A stretch of 64,000 nucleotides of DNA from Collinsella aerofaciens (GCF_028209625.1 NZ_JAQLDU010000010.1:1-64000); one strand, 5' to 3'. Positions 24,428 through 33,791 are shown, numbered from the stretch's first letter. Numbers and translations: made by a program. Notes: generated from the sequence alone by a model not told the origin.

Positions 24428-26455
24428 ATGGAACAAAAGGCAAAGGAAGTAGCCTCGCACGCTGCGATTCCTGTGAGCATCTCGGCGATGCTCGTCACGC
24501 TGGGCGTGGTGTATGGCGATATCGGCACCAGCCCCATGTATGTAACCAAGGCGCTCGTTGCCGGCAACGGCGGCATCGGAAGCGTCACGCAGGAGTTCGT
24601 GCTCGGCGCGCTCTCCCTTGTCGTGTGGACGGTCACGCTGCTGACGACCGTCAAGTACGTGCTGATCTCGCTGCGCGCCGACAACCACGGCGAGGGCGGC
24701 ATCTTTGCCCTGTACAGCCTGGTCAAGCGCTGCGGCAAGTGGCTCATCATCCCCGCCATGCTGGGCGGCGCGGCGCTCCTCGCCGACGGCATCCTGACGC
24801 CTGCCGTTACCGTCACCACGGCCATCGAGGGCCTGCGCACCATCCCGGCGGTCCATGCCGTGCTCGGTGACGACCAGGGTCGTGTCGTCGCCATCACGCT
24901 TGCCATCATCATCGCGCTCTTCTTGGTGCAGCGCATCGGCACGGCCAAGATCGGTCACGCCTTCGGCCCCATCATGACGCTGTGGTTTTTGTTCCTGGGC
25001 GGCACGGGCCTGTTCTTTGTCTGCCAGTATCCCGCGGTGCTGCTGTGCCTCAACCCGTTGCGTGGCATCGCTTTTCTGCTGAGCCCCAACAACCATGCGG
25101 GCATCATGATTTTGGGCAGCTGCTTCCTCGCTACCACCGGTGCCGAGGCGCTCTATTCCGACATGGGCCATGTGGGCCGCGGCAACATCTATGCCACCTG
25201 GCCGTTCGTTAAGTGCTGCCTGCTGCTGTCCTACATGGGCCAGGGCGCGTGGCTTATCAACAACGCCGGCAACCCGGAGCTCATGGGTATCGCCGACCTC
25301 AACCCCTTCTACCAGATGCTCGCCCCGGGTCTGCGCCCCTTTGCCGTCGGCCTTTCCACCGTCGCGGCCATCATCGCCTCGCAGGCGCTCATCACCGGCG
25401 CATTCTCGCTGGTGTCCGAGGCCAGCCGCCTGGACCTCATGCCGCATATGCAGGTCTTCTATCCTGCCGAGACCAAGGGCCAGCTCTACATCCCCATGGT
25501 CAACAACGTCATGCTCGTGGGCTGCGTCGTCGTGGTGCTGCTGTTCCAGAACTCGGCGCACATGGAGGCCGCGTACGGCCTGGCCATTACCCTGACCATG
25601 ATGTGCACGACAATGCTGCTCTTCTTCTATCTGCACGTGGAGCGCAATCTCAAGGTCGCGCCGTGGATCTTTGCCGCCTTCTTCCTTATGCTCGAGGGCT
25701 TCTTCTTTGTGAGCTCGCTCACCAAGTTCTTCCACGGCGGCTATTTCACCATCCTTATGGCCGCGCTCATCATGGGCATCATGGTGTGCTGGTACAACGG
25801 CACGGCGGTTGAGCAGCGCCAGTTTACGCTGCTGCCGCTGCGCAGCTATCTGCCGCAGCTCAAGCGCCTGCGCGACGACGATCGCTACGAGCTCGTGAGC
25901 GACAACATCGTGTACCTGACCAAGGACACCAACACCGACTATATCGACCGCGATATCGTCTACTCGATTTTGGACAAGCACCCCAAGCGCGCTCGTGCCT
26001 GGTGGTTCGTGAACGTCGAGACCATGGACGAGCCGCATACCTTTGCCTACTCGGTCGAGACGTTCGGCACCGACTACGTATTCCGCGTGCATCTGTACCT
26101 GGGCTATAAGATCAACCAGCGCGTCAATGCTTACCTGCGCCAGGTTGTTCAGGACCTGGCTGCCAGCGGCGAGCTGCCGGCGCAGACGCACGATTACTCG
26201 GTCTACAAGGATCCGGGCAACATCGGTACGTTTAAGTTCGTCATGATCCGCAAGCTGCTGGCGCCCGAAAGCGACGTGGAGCCCAGCGAGCGTACGGCCA
26301 TCACGCTCAAGTACATCATCCGCCGCGCTGCCGGCACCCCCGCGCGCTGGTACGGCCTGGAGAACTCCAACGTGAGCTTTGAGTACGTGCCGCTGTTCAC
26401 CAAGTTTAAGGCCGTGAGCAAGATGCAGCGCCTGGCTCCCGACGAGCGCCCGTAG
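24428..26455 (+). CDS. kup: KUP-type potassium uptake protein
   Basis: The 675-residue protein opens with LGVVYGDIGTSPMYV, the KUP signature, followed by about twelve membrane segments (to about 450) and a cytoplasmic tail. Other landmarks are DNHGEGGIFALYSLV, GAEALYSDMGHVG and FPFHGG-like KFFHGGYF. It imports K+ by proton symport. GGGAGG lies 10 bases before the ATG at 24428. A terminator and then a KdpDE-like two-component pair follow, which probably senses K+ or osmotic state and may control this gene. Confidence 0.95.
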   Translation: MEQKAKEVASHAAIPVSISAMLVTLGVVYGDIGTSPMYVTKALVAGNGGIGSVTQEFVLGALSLVVWTVTLLTTVKYVLISLRADNHGEGGIFALYSLVKRCGKWLIIPAMLGGAALLADGILTPAVTVTTAIEGLRTIPAVHAVLGDDQGRVVAITLAIIIALFLVQRIGTAKIGHAFGPIMTLWFLFLGGTGLFFVCQYPAVLLCLNPLRGIAFLLSPNNHAGIMILGSCFLATTGAEALYSDMGHVGRGNIYATWPFVKCCLLLSYMGQGAWLINNAGNPELMGIADLNPFYQMLAPGLRPFAVGLSTVAAIIASQALITGAFSLVSEASRLDLMPHMQVFYPAETKGQLYIPMVNNVMLVGCVVVVLLFQNSAHMEAAYGLAITLTMMCTTMLLFFYLHVERNLKVAPWIFAAFFLMLEGFFFVSSLTKFFHGGYFTILMAALIMGIMVCWYNGTAVEQRQFTLLPLRSYLPQLKRLRDDDRYELVSDNIVYLTKDTNTDYIDRDIVYSILDKHPKRARAWWFVNVETMDEPHTFAYSVETFGTDYVFRVHLYLGYKINQRVNAYLRQVVQDLAASGELPAQTHDYSVYKDPGNIGTFKFVMIRKLLAPESDVEPSERTAITLKYIIRRAAGTPARWYGLENSNVSFEYVPLFTKFKAVSKMQRLAPDERP

Positions 26456-26492
26456 ACTGCAAGGCTATACACTTGGAACCACCACAAGGGGA

Positions 26493-26536
26493 AACCACCA
26501 CAAAGGTGCCTGTCCCCTTTGTGGTGGTTTTTGTTT
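26493..26536 (+). terminator. kup terminator
   Basis: AACCACCACAAAGG pairs with CCTTTGTGGTGGTT and is followed by TTTGTTTTT. The CCACAAAGG core recalls the REP-like hairpins in this window. Confidence 0.8.
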
Positions 26537-26558
26537 TTGAGAGAGGGGCGGGGCGCTG

Positions 26559-28184
26559 ATGGACGTCCGTGCGGACGGCGATATTGCCGAGAACTTTTGG
26601 TGGCGGCGTACAACGCTGACGCGTCGCAGTCCTCTGTATGACGCCTGCGTATCGGCGGGGCTGCTAGCCGCGGCGACGATTGTGGGCGCGCTGCTCGACC
26701 ATCCGGGGCTCGCGCCGAGCATCATGATCGTCTATGTGCTCGCCGTGCAGCTGTGCGCTTTCTTTACCTGGAGCCGCCTGTACTGCCTGCTGAGCTCGGC
26801 TGCCGCCGTGGCGCTCTACAACTTCTTGTTTGTCGACCCGCGCTACGCGCTGTCGTTTATCGACCGCGTCTATCCCGGCATGTTCTTTATCATGTTTGCG
26901 GTCTCGCTCGTATCGAGCTCGATCGCGCTGGCCCTGCGCCGCGCCTTGGCGCAGGCTGCCGCCAGCGACCGTCGCACGCAGATGGTGCTCGAGACCAACC
27001 GCATGCTGCAGCGGTGTGGCGATCAGCAACAGATTGTGCACGCTATGGCAACGCAGCTGGCGCGTCTTTCGGACTGTCCGGTCGTGTGGTATAGCGCCGA
27101 TGCCGATAACGATGACCTGCTGCCGCGCACGACGTACACGGCCGTGGGCGATGCCGCGCCGGTACACCAGCTGGCGCCCCAGATGCCGCCGCGGCTCTCG
27201 GCGTCCGCCTATGTGGGAACGCCGCTCGATGCCACCTATGGCGCCTCGGCGTTCTACGGCATATACCTGACCGTGCGCTCGGGCGACACCATGGTGCGCG
27301 CGGGTGATCCCGCCTCGGTGGTGGGGGTGTTCGCCATTGTCGCCGAGCCCGATGCGCTGACGCCCGAGGAGCGGACGCTTGCCGATGCCATCGTGAGCGA
27401 AGGCGAGCTGGCGCTCGATCGCGCCCGCGCCATGGAGGCCCGCGAGGAAGCGGCGGTGCTTGCTAAAAACGAGCAGCTGCGCGCCAACTTGCTGCGCTCC
27501 ATCTCGCACGATCTGCGCACGCCGCTTACCAGTATTTCGGGTAATGCCGACGTGTTGCTCGACCAGGGCTCGACCGGCACGGCTGTGCTCGACGACCAGA
27601 CGCGCCGCGGCATGCTCCTATCCATTCGCTCGGACGCGCAATGGCTCAACGCCACTGTCGAGAATCTGCTCGCCATCACCAAGCTCGAGGGTGGCGGTAT
27701 GCGCCTGTCGACCACGCTCGAGCTCATGGACGATATCGTCGAGGAGGCGCTGCGCCACGTGAACCCGGCCGTGCGCGAGCACGACCTTAAGGTGGTGGCG
27801 TGCGATGAGCCGGCGCTCGTCAACGTCGACGCGCGCCTGATGGTGCAGCTGGTGGTAAACCTGGTGAACAACGCCATTACCTACACGCCCGCGGGCTCGC
27901 ATATCGTGATTTCGATTAGCGTCGACGGCGGGTGCGTGAGGTGTTCGGTCGCCGACGACGGCCCGGGCATTGCGCCCGAGGACCGCGAGCGCATCTTTGA
28001 GTCGTTCTACACCGCCAACCATGGCCTGGCCGACAGCTGCCGCAGTGTGGGCTTGGGACTATCCCTGTGCCGCTCCATTATGTTGGCACATGGCGGTAGC
28101 ATAGAGGTTGCCGCGGCGGATCCACACGGTTCGGTCTTTACGATTGAGCTTCCCGCCGCCGATGTTTCGTTTGATAAGGAGTAG
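26559..28184 (+). CDS. KdpD-like sensor histidine kinase (truncated architecture)
   Basis: The 541-residue protein has four membrane helices of the DUF4118/KdpD type (about 28-130, with YNFLFVDPRY typical of KdpD) and a GAF-like region (about 150-290). A HisKA domain follows (SISHDLRTPLTSISGNADV, His near 322), then an ATPase domain (NNAITYTPAG, DDGPGIAPEDRERIFESF, GLGLSLC). The large N-terminal KdpD and USP domains of full-length KdpD are absent. It is followed after 4 bases by its response regulator. No kdpFABC genes lie nearby, and kup is immediately upstream. Confidence 0.9.
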   Translation: MDVRADGDIAENFWWRRTTLTRRSPLYDACVSAGLLAAATIVGALLDHPGLAPSIMIVYVLAVQLCAFFTWSRLYCLLSSAAAVALYNFLFVDPRYALSFIDRVYPGMFFIMFAVSLVSSSIALALRRALAQAAASDRRTQMVLETNRMLQRCGDQQQIVHAMATQLARLSDCPVVWYSADADNDDLLPRTTYTAVGDAAPVHQLAPQMPPRLSASAYVGTPLDATYGASAFYGIYLTVRSGDTMVRAGDPASVVGVFAIVAEPDALTPEERTLADAIVSEGELALDRARAMEAREEAAVLAKNEQLRANLLRSISHDLRTPLTSISGNADVLLDQGSTGTAVLDDQTRRGMLLSIRSDAQWLNATVENLLAITKLEGGGMRLSTTLELMDDIVEEALRHVNPAVREHDLKVVACDEPALVNVDARLMVQLVVNLVNNAITYTPAGSHIVISISVDGGCVRCSVADDGPGIAPEDRERIFESFYTANHGLADSCRSVGLGLSLCRSIMLAHGGSIEVAAADPHGSVFTIELPAADVSFDKE

Positions 28185-28188
28185 CGCC

Positions 28189-28902
28189 GTGCCGAACTCT
28201 GCCGCAAAACCGCTCATCTTGGTCGTTGAGGACGATCCCGCCGTCCGCAACCTTATCGTTGCCGCGCTCGAGGCACACGGCTTGCGCCATATGGCGGTGG
28301 AGACCGCCCACGCCGCCATTGCCGCCGCCTCGTCGCAGGCGCCGAGCATTGTGCTGCTCGATCTGGGCCTGCCCGATATGGACGGCGTCAAGGTGGTGGA
28401 GTCGGTGCGCGCGTGGTCGGGCATGCCGATCATCGTGGTCTCGGCACGCAGCGAGGACGCGGACAAGATCCGCGCGCTCGATGCCGGCGCCGACGACTAC
28501 CTGACCAAGCCGTTTTCGGTCGAGGAGCTGCTCGCGCGCATTCGCACGACGCTCAGGCGCCTTTCGTATGCGCAAACGGGCGGCGTTGCCTCCGAGGGCT
28601 CGTTCGATACCGGTGAGCTGCATATCAATTTTGATGCCGGCATCGCCACGATGGATGGCGAGGAGCTGCATCTGACGCCGATTGAGTACAAGCTTTTGTG
28701 CTTGCTGGCGCACAACGCCGACAAGGTGCTGACGCACCAGTTTATCTTGCACGAGATTTGGGGCACGGCGACCAAGAGCGACCTGGCGAGCCTGCGTGTC
28801 TTTATGGGCACGTTGCGTAAGAAGATCGAGTCCGACCCCGCGCATCCGCGTTACATCCAAACCCATGTAGGCATTGGCTACCGCCTGGTCACCCAAGGCT
28901 AG
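28189..28902 (+). CDS. KdpE-like response regulator (OmpR family)
   Basis: The 237-residue protein starts at GTG, with AAGGAG overlapping the upstream stop. The receiver domain is 10-122 (VVEDDPAVRN, phospho-Asp in LLDLGLPDMDG, Lys in DDYLTKPF). The winged-helix DNA-binding domain is about 135-235 (LTPIEYKLLCLLAHNADKVL, LRVFMGTLRKKIE, YIQTHVGIGYRL). It is cotranscribed with the kinase and converges on rlmKL; a palindromic repeat lies between them. Confidence 0.92.
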   Translation: MPNSAAKPLILVVEDDPAVRNLIVAALEAHGLRHMAVETAHAAIAAASSQAPSIVLLDLGLPDMDGVKVVESVRAWSGMPIIVVSARSEDADKIRALDAGADDYLTKPFSVEELLARIRTTLRRLSYAQTGGVASEGSFDTGELHINFDAGIATMDGEELHLTPIEYKLLCLLAHNADKVLTHQFILHEIWGTATKSDLASLRVFMGTLRKKIESDPAHPRYIQTHVGIGYRLVTQG

Positions 28903-28926
28903 ATCGCCAACCACCATCCCAATATG

Positions 28927-28992
28927 AGTTGCGGTGAAATACGGTCTAAATTTGCCTAATTCCAGGCAAAACAGTCCGTATTCCACCGCAAC
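28927..28992. repeat. Palindromic repeat, family P1 copy 2
   Basis: The 18-bp arms (AGTTGCGGTGAAATACGG and its near complement) match copy 1 at 3854-3920. It lies between two convergent genes, 24 bases after one stop and 4 bases after the other, so it may serve as a two-way terminator. Confidence 0.8.
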
Positions 28993-28996
28993 TTTG

Positions 28997-31561
28997 TTAT
29001 CTGCCCTTAGGCTTGCTGGCGTAGAACTTCTTCTTTTTGGGCTTGCCGGCGGGGGAGGGTTTGCCGGCAAAGTTGGACTTGCCGTTGCCGGCCTGCGCGT
29101 GCGCGGGTACTGCCGCACGGGGCTTGCGGGCCTCGGGGTTGCGCAGCTCCTCGGTTCGCTCGGCAATTTCCTCGGCGCTAAAGCCGACCTCGGCCATGGC
29201 GTCCTCGATGGGCAGGCGGCGCACGATATAGCAATGGTGCACCTTCTGGTTGCGTGCGAAGTCCTCGGGGATGGTCTGCGCCGTAATGTCCTCCAGCACC
29301 ACGCCCGCGCGTGCGAGCTTGCGTGTCTCGGGGCGGAAGCCTCGCAGGTTGCAGCTAAAGATGGCATGGCCGCCCTGTGCGAGCAGGCGCGATACGCCGG
29401 CCAACAGCTCAACATGGTCGCGCTGGACATCCCAGGTGCGGCGGCCCATCTTGGACGAGTTCGAGAACGTGGGCGGATCGACAAAAATCAGGTCCCAGCG
29501 GTTGCGCGTCTGGCGCTGGTCGCGAATCCAGGCGAGCACGTCGTCGCGCACAAAGTGATGCTGCGGACCCACAAAGCCGTTCTGGCGCATGTTGCGCTCG
29601 GCCCAGTCCAGGTAGGTGTTGGAGAGGTCGACCGTCACGGTTTCCTCGACGCCGCCGTCGGCCGCATAGCAGGTAGCGGTGCCGGTGTAGGCGAACAGGT
29701 TGAGGAAGCGGCGTGCCTGCTTGCCGTGCTCGCGCACCAGATCGCGCGTGACGCGGTGGTCCAAGAAGATGCCCACGTCCAGGTAGTCGTCAAAGTTGAC
29801 GGCAAAGGTAAGACCGCCTTCCTCGATGAGCGGCAGGCGACGGCGCGCGATGTTGGCGCGCTCGCCCGAGCCGCCCTTGCCGGCGCCCTGCTTGCCGTAC
29901 TGCGAGCCGCCGCGCGAACGCATGCGTGCCTTGGCGTGCACGTGCTCGGCCGGAACATCCAGGATGCGCGGCGCGATGGCCAAGATATCGAGCATGCGGG
30001 CCTGGGCCAGCGCCGGGTCGATGGTCTTGGGTGCGGCGTATTCGGCGATGACGAGCCAACGGCCCGGTGTCTGCGGGCAGCCCTCGTACAGGTCGATGGC
30101 GGCGGAGTAATCGGGCAGGTCGGCATCGTAGACGCGGTAGCAGCTCACGCCCTCGCGCTTGGCCCACTTGCGGCGCAGGCGTGCGTTCTTGCGCAGGCGG
30201 TTGGCGAACTGCTCGGACTCGGGGATGAGCACGGGCAGCGGCTTGCCGTCGCCCAGGTCGAGCGTGGCAGCGGGCTCGGGCATGGCGGGGGCTTCGTCGC
30301 CGATGACGTCGTCGGCGACCGCGGTCTGCTCCTCGGCATCCGCGCTGGTCGCAGCTTCAAACGCTGCGGCGGCGTGGTCGAGCGAGGGCCAAACCTCGAT
30401 AGTCGCCTCTTCGTTGTTGGGCATGACGGCAATGGAGCGCGCGGGCTCGGCATGGAGCGCGCGGGCCAGCAGGCCGTCGCGGGTGAGCGCGGCGACCGGT
30501 GCCGAAGCAAGCTCGGGCGCGCGGCGCAGCTCGCCGACCAGCGTCATGGCGTCATGCATAAGCGAAAGCGGCGTCTCGGTGGTGTCTGCGACCACGGCAA
30601 CGCCGGCGACAGCACCCGCATGGTCCAGCACGGTGGCGGACTTGGCGGCGCAAAAATCGACAAAGCGCTTGTAGCCGGCACACTTAACCATGCGCTCAGC
30701 GGTCTTGCGGGCGGCGGGGTCGATGTCCACGGCCACGATGCGCACCTGGCGCTCGCGCGCTGCCGCCTCGCGCTCGCGTGCCTCGGCGAGCAGCTGCTCC
30801 CACAGGGCGGCGTCGTGCAGCTGCCAGCCCTCAAAGCCCCAGTGCTCGCGGGCGGCGCCCGGAGCGCGGTCGGTTAGGATATTCACGGCCTCTAGCAGCA
30901 GGCCGCCGCCGGCGCACGAGGCGTCGACCAGCGTGGGCAGGGCTTCGTTCTCGTAATCGTCGGCCGTTAGCTCGCGCTCGCACAGTGCAGTCCAGCCGAC
31001 CTGCGCCAGCACCAAGGCGGCGTAGTCGGGGCGCAGCACGTGTGAGCCCTCGCCGGCGCGGGTTGCGGCGGGCGGCAGGCGCTTGAACAGCGGGTCGCCC
31101 GAAAGGTCCAGGCTTATGCTCGCCCGGCGCTGGCGCAGCGAGAGCAGCAGGTGGACATCGGGATCGGCGGCATCGACATCGGCGCGACGGCCCGTGGTCT
31201 CGGCCAGGCGGTCGCACAGTGCATCCTTGGCGCGCAGGGCCGAGAAGCGCGTGTTGCGCAGCTGCTCGGTCACGCCGCGGGCGGTGATGGCAATCGTGGC
31301 GCCGGGGCGGACGATGTTTTCCCAGGCAATGTCGTAAACGCCGTCGTACAGCTCGTCGGCGTCTTGCGCCTCAAAGCGCCCGAGTACCACAAACACGCGG
31401 CTGGCCAGGCGCGACCACAGGCACGCGCGAAGGCCTTGCTCAAGCTCGCCCTCAAACGTGGCGCGGCCCTTAAGGCGGCGTACATGCGAAAGCCCGAGCC
31501 GTTTAAGCTCGTCGGCGAGTGCGGGCTCAAAGCCCTCGGGGCAGCTTGCATAAAATTCCAT
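28997..31561 (-). CDS. rlmL: RlmKL-type 23S rRNA methyltransferase, RlmL half lacking NPPY
   Basis: The 854-residue protein has an N-terminal THUMP-containing part (1-about 160), an RlmL-like methyltransferase half (about 165-390) and an RlmK-like half (about 490-770: RRFLNLFAYTGTATCYAA, FVDPPTFSNSSKMGR). It has a basic Lys/Pro-rich tail. RlmL makes m2G2445 and RlmK m7G2069. In the RlmL half the cofactor loop reads DASCAGGGLLLEA. The catalytic NPPY motif is missing: the expected place has ADTTETPLSL. The RlmL half may therefore be inactive. The start at 31561 follows AGAGAGG; the open frame continues upstream but antisense to the HAD gene. Confidence 0.85.
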   Translation of the reverse strand: MEFYASCPEGFEPALADELKRLGLSHVRRLKGRATFEGELEQGLRACLWSRLASRVFVVLGRFEAQDADELYDGVYDIAWENIVRPGATIAITARGVTEQLRNTRFSALRAKDALCDRLAETTGRRADVDAADPDVHLLLSLRQRRASISLDLSGDPLFKRLPPAATRAGEGSHVLRPDYAALVLAQVGWTALCERELTADDYENEALPTLVDASCAGGGLLLEAVNILTDRAPGAAREHWGFEGWQLHDAALWEQLLAEAREREAAARERQVRIVAVDIDPAARKTAERMVKCAGYKRFVDFCAAKSATVLDHAGAVAGVAVVADTTETPLSLMHDAMTLVGELRRAPELASAPVAALTRDGLLARALHAEPARSIAVMPNNEEATIEVWPSLDHAAAAFEAATSADAEEQTAVADDVIGDEAPAMPEPAATLDLGDGKPLPVLIPESEQFANRLRKNARLRRKWAKREGVSCYRVYDADLPDYSAAIDLYEGCPQTPGRWLVIAEYAAPKTIDPALAQARMLDILAIAPRILDVPAEHVHAKARMRSRGGSQYGKQGAGKGGSGERANIARRRLPLIEEGGLTFAVNFDDYLDVGIFLDHRVTRDLVREHGKQARRFLNLFAYTGTATCYAADGGVEETVTVDLSNTYLDWAERNMRQNGFVGPQHHFVRDDVLAWIRDQRQTRNRWDLIFVDPPTFSNSSKMGRRTWDVQRDHVELLAGVSRLLAQGGHAIFSCNLRGFRPETRKLARAGVVLEDITAQTIPEDFARNQKVHHCYIVRRLPIEDAMAEVGFSAEEIAERTEELRNPEARKPRAAVPAHAQAGNGKSNFAGKPSPAGKPKKKKFYASKPKGR

Positions 31562-31636
31562 GGGTGACCTCTCTGGTTGCGTCGCTCCATTATATGATGG
31601 ATGCTTCGTTTGCCATCGCCCTCGAAAGGAACCCAT

Positions 31637-32464
31637 ATGATTGATGCGTGCCCCGATTCCGCCGTGCTCTTTTTTGACGTGGACGGCACGCTGACGTCGT
31701 TCGATCCCGACAGCATGACCGATAAGGACTTCTCGGCGGTGCGTCCCTCGCAGGCGGTCATCGAGGCGTTTCATCGCCTGCGCGATGCGGGGCACAAGGC
31801 GTTTATCTGCACGGGTCGTCCCTTGTGGCTGATTGCGGACAGCCTGCGCGCGCTCGACCCTGCGGGTGTCGTGGCCATGGCGGGCGCCACGCTCGAGGTC
31901 GAGGGGCGTGTGGTGCACGAGGATTGCATTGACGGGGGCATTGTCGAGGAGCTTGCGCGTCGCATTGTTGCGGCAGGGTTCGAGGCCTTTTTCGAGGCCA
32001 ACGAGGCAACCTTTGCGCTGGAGCCTGCGGGCGTTGAACAATCGTCTTTGATCGGCACCGCTGTGGTGCATAGCGCCGAAGAAATGCGCATCGACGGTCA
32101 TCTGCGTGTGGGCAAGGTGTGCCTCAACGCGCCCGGCTTGGCTCGCGTGGCCAACGACGACGGCTTTATCGATCGCAACTTTGAGCTGTGCAATACCGGC
32201 GGCCAGAATCGCGAGCTGAGCCCCAAGGGTATCGACAAGGGCGTGGGCGTGGCACGTGCGCTGGAGTATCTGGGCCGCACGGGCAACGAGCGCACCTTTG
32301 GCTTTGGCGATTCGGGCAACGACCTGGGCATGCTTGCCGCCGTCGAGACGGCTGTCGCCATGGGCAACGCCATGCCCGAGGTCAAGGCGGTCGCCGACTA
32401 CGTGACCGACGATGTCGCACACGACGGCACCGTCACGGCCATGCGCCACTTTGGGTTGATCTAG
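31637..32464 (+). CDS. HAD-superfamily hydrolase (Cof-type)
   Basis: The 275-residue protein has HAD motif I FFDVDGTLTS (nucleophile and acid Asp), motif II FICTGRP, a Lys in SPKGIDKGVGV and motif IV FGFGDSGNDLGML. The cap between motifs II and III is of the type seen in sugar-phosphate and flavin phosphatases. AAAGGAACC precedes the ATG. It is divergent from rlmKL across 75 bases. The substrate is not predictable from the sequence alone. Confidence 0.88.
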   Translation: MIDACPDSAVLFFDVDGTLTSFDPDSMTDKDFSAVRPSQAVIEAFHRLRDAGHKAFICTGRPLWLIADSLRALDPAGVVAMAGATLEVEGRVVHEDCIDGGIVEELARRIVAAGFEAFFEANEATFALEPAGVEQSSLIGTAVVHSAEEMRIDGHLRVGKVCLNAPGLARVANDDGFIDRNFELCNTGGQNRELSPKGIDKGVGVARALEYLGRTGNERTFGFGDSGNDLGMLAAVETAVAMGNAMPEVKAVADYVTDDVAHDGTVTAMRHFGLI

Positions 32465-32753
32465 CGCTGCGCGCGTCCCAGCCACCGCATCTCGCCGTTC
32501 AAGCCGTCGCTCGCGTACCAAAGTACGCATCGCTCCTCTTTCACGGCGACCTGCGGCACTTGGAACACGCTCGCTGACGTTTGCTCAAACTGAGACTTTC
32601 TACTTTTGCATGCTCAACCGATTTATCAATCCAAACACTGAGGTGTTTATACCGTTCGCCGAGAAGATAAAAACCCGCAGCTCACGCCTTGATAAACATA
32701 GGTAAAGTGTTTAGCAGTTTACCGGCCTTGTGCAAACGGAAGGAATCAGGCAG

Positions 32754-33458
32754 ATGGCAATCAAGGTGTTCGCTGACGGTGCAAACCTCGAGGGCATGCT
32801 CGACATGTACGAGAACGGCAACGTTCAGGGTTTCACGACCAACCCGTCCCTTATGAAGAAGGGCGGCGTGACGGATTACCGTGCGTTTGCCAAGGAGGTT
32901 CTGGCCCACATCACCGATGTGTCCGTGTCGTTTGAGGTCTTTGCCGACGACGTCGAGACCATGGAGATCGAGGCCCGCGAGATCGCTACCTGGGCCGAGA
33001 ACGTCTATGTCAAGATTCCGTGCGTGACCACCAAGGGCGAGTCCACGGCCGAGTTGGTGCGCAAGCTTTCCGCCGACGGCATTAAGGTCAACGTCACCAC
33101 CATCTTTACGCCTGCGCAGGTCGACGAGATGGTCGACGCTGTCGACGCCGAGACGCCGTCCATCATCTCGCTCTTTGCCGGCCGTATCGCCGACACGGGT
33201 GTCGATCCCATTCCGTTTATGACGGAGTCGGTCAAGAAGGCCGCCGCCAAGCCCAACTGCGAGGTCCTGTGGGCGTCCACGCGCGAGCTTATCAACATTT
33301 ACCAGGCGCAGGCCTGCGGCTGTCAGATCATCACGGTGCCCAACAGCATCCTGGCCAAGCGCAAGAACATCGGTCGCGATCCGTACGAGGTCTCGCTCGA
33401 TACCGTGCGCGGTTTTGCCAAGGATATCGCCGCCCTGGGCTTCCATATCCTGCCGTAA
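32754..33458 (+). CDS. Transaldolase-family protein (fructose-6-phosphate aldolase type)
   Basis: The 234-residue protein has the small transaldolase/FSA fold. MAIKVFADGANLEGML and GFTTNPSLMKKGG form the start, and the Schiff-base lysine is in NVYVKIPC. NVTTIFTPAQVDEM, SLFAGRIADTGVDP and WASTRELIN follow. At this length it belongs to the FSA/TalC group, cleaving fructose-6-phosphate or acting as transaldolase. GGAAGGAATCAGG precedes the ATG at 32754. The last codons (DIAALGFHILP) and stop are duplicated at 40391-40425 beside a second copy of the adjacent palindromic element. No gene was seen between 32465 and 32753. Confidence 0.9.
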   Translation: MAIKVFADGANLEGMLDMYENGNVQGFTTNPSLMKKGGVTDYRAFAKEVLAHITDVSVSFEVFADDVETMEIEAREIATWAENVYVKIPCVTTKGESTAELVRKLSADGIKVNVTTIFTPAQVDEMVDAVDAETPSIISLFAGRIADTGVDPIPFMTESVKKAAAKPNCEVLWASTRELINIYQAQACGCQIITVPNSILAKRKNIGRDPYEVSLDTVRGFAKDIAALGFHILP

Positions 33459-33685
33459 GCAAAGGTACCCCCTCCGGCGACGTGCAAAAATGCGACTTTT
33501 CAGCAAAGAGGGGCCTCGTTATCGCCCCTGCGGCACGGAACGGCCCCCGTTTTGGCTCTGAAAACGCCAAAACGGGGGCCGTTTTTGCTTTATGGCTCTC
33601 TGAGGAGCCCCTGAGACGCCTCGGAGCCACTGGGAAATGCTGAAAACTCGCCTTTTTGCACGTCGCCGGAGGGGGTACCTTTGCT
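33459..33685. repeat. 227-bp palindromic element, family P3 copy 1
   Basis: The terminal inverted repeats of about 47 bp (outer AGCAAAGGTACCCCCTCCGG; inner part ends ...TTTTCAGCA) enclose a terminator hairpin, ACGGCCCCCGTTTTGG / CCAAAACGGGGGCCGT then TTTTGC (33540-33587). It begins at the base after the aldolase stop. It encodes no transposase, so if mobile it depends on another enzyme. Copy 2 is at 40426-40654. Confidence 0.85.
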
Positions 33686-33688
33686 TCG

Positions 33689-33722
33689 CGGCCCCGCCGT
33701 GCGTTTTTGGCGGGGCCGTTTT
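33689..33722 (+). terminator. Terminator after the aldolase/P3 element
   Basis: CGGCCCCGCC pairs with GGCGGGGCCG and is followed by TTTTGCG. It points rightwards and would stop transcription from the aldolase gene. Confidence 0.7.
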
Positions 33723-33738
33723 GCGTTGCGCGCAAAAA

Positions 33739-33774
33739 AGAGGGCGCCACGGCTGTGTGGCCGTGGCGCCCTCT
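33739..33774 (-). terminator. Terminator of the MBG-repeat protein gene
   Basis: AGAGGGCGCCACGG and CCGTGGCGCCCTCT form a perfect 14-bp stem. On the minus strand it is followed by TTTTTTGCG, 18 bases past the stop codon. Confidence 0.85.
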
Positions 33775-33791
33775 AGGGTGTTTGCGCTGCG

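Noticed and set aside
29037..30877. Long plus-strand frame inside rlmKL (28934-30877)
   Set aside because: It is antisense to a well-supported methyltransferase gene and has low-complexity Gly/Ala/Val-rich translation.
31562..32530. Upstream extension of rlmKL to 32530
   Set aside because: It would overlap the HAD gene antisense; THUMP-type homology and a ribosome binding site begin at 31561.
33459..33685. Insertion sequence
   Set aside because: It has inverted ends but no transposase frame; the 227-bp size allows only a non-autonomous element.
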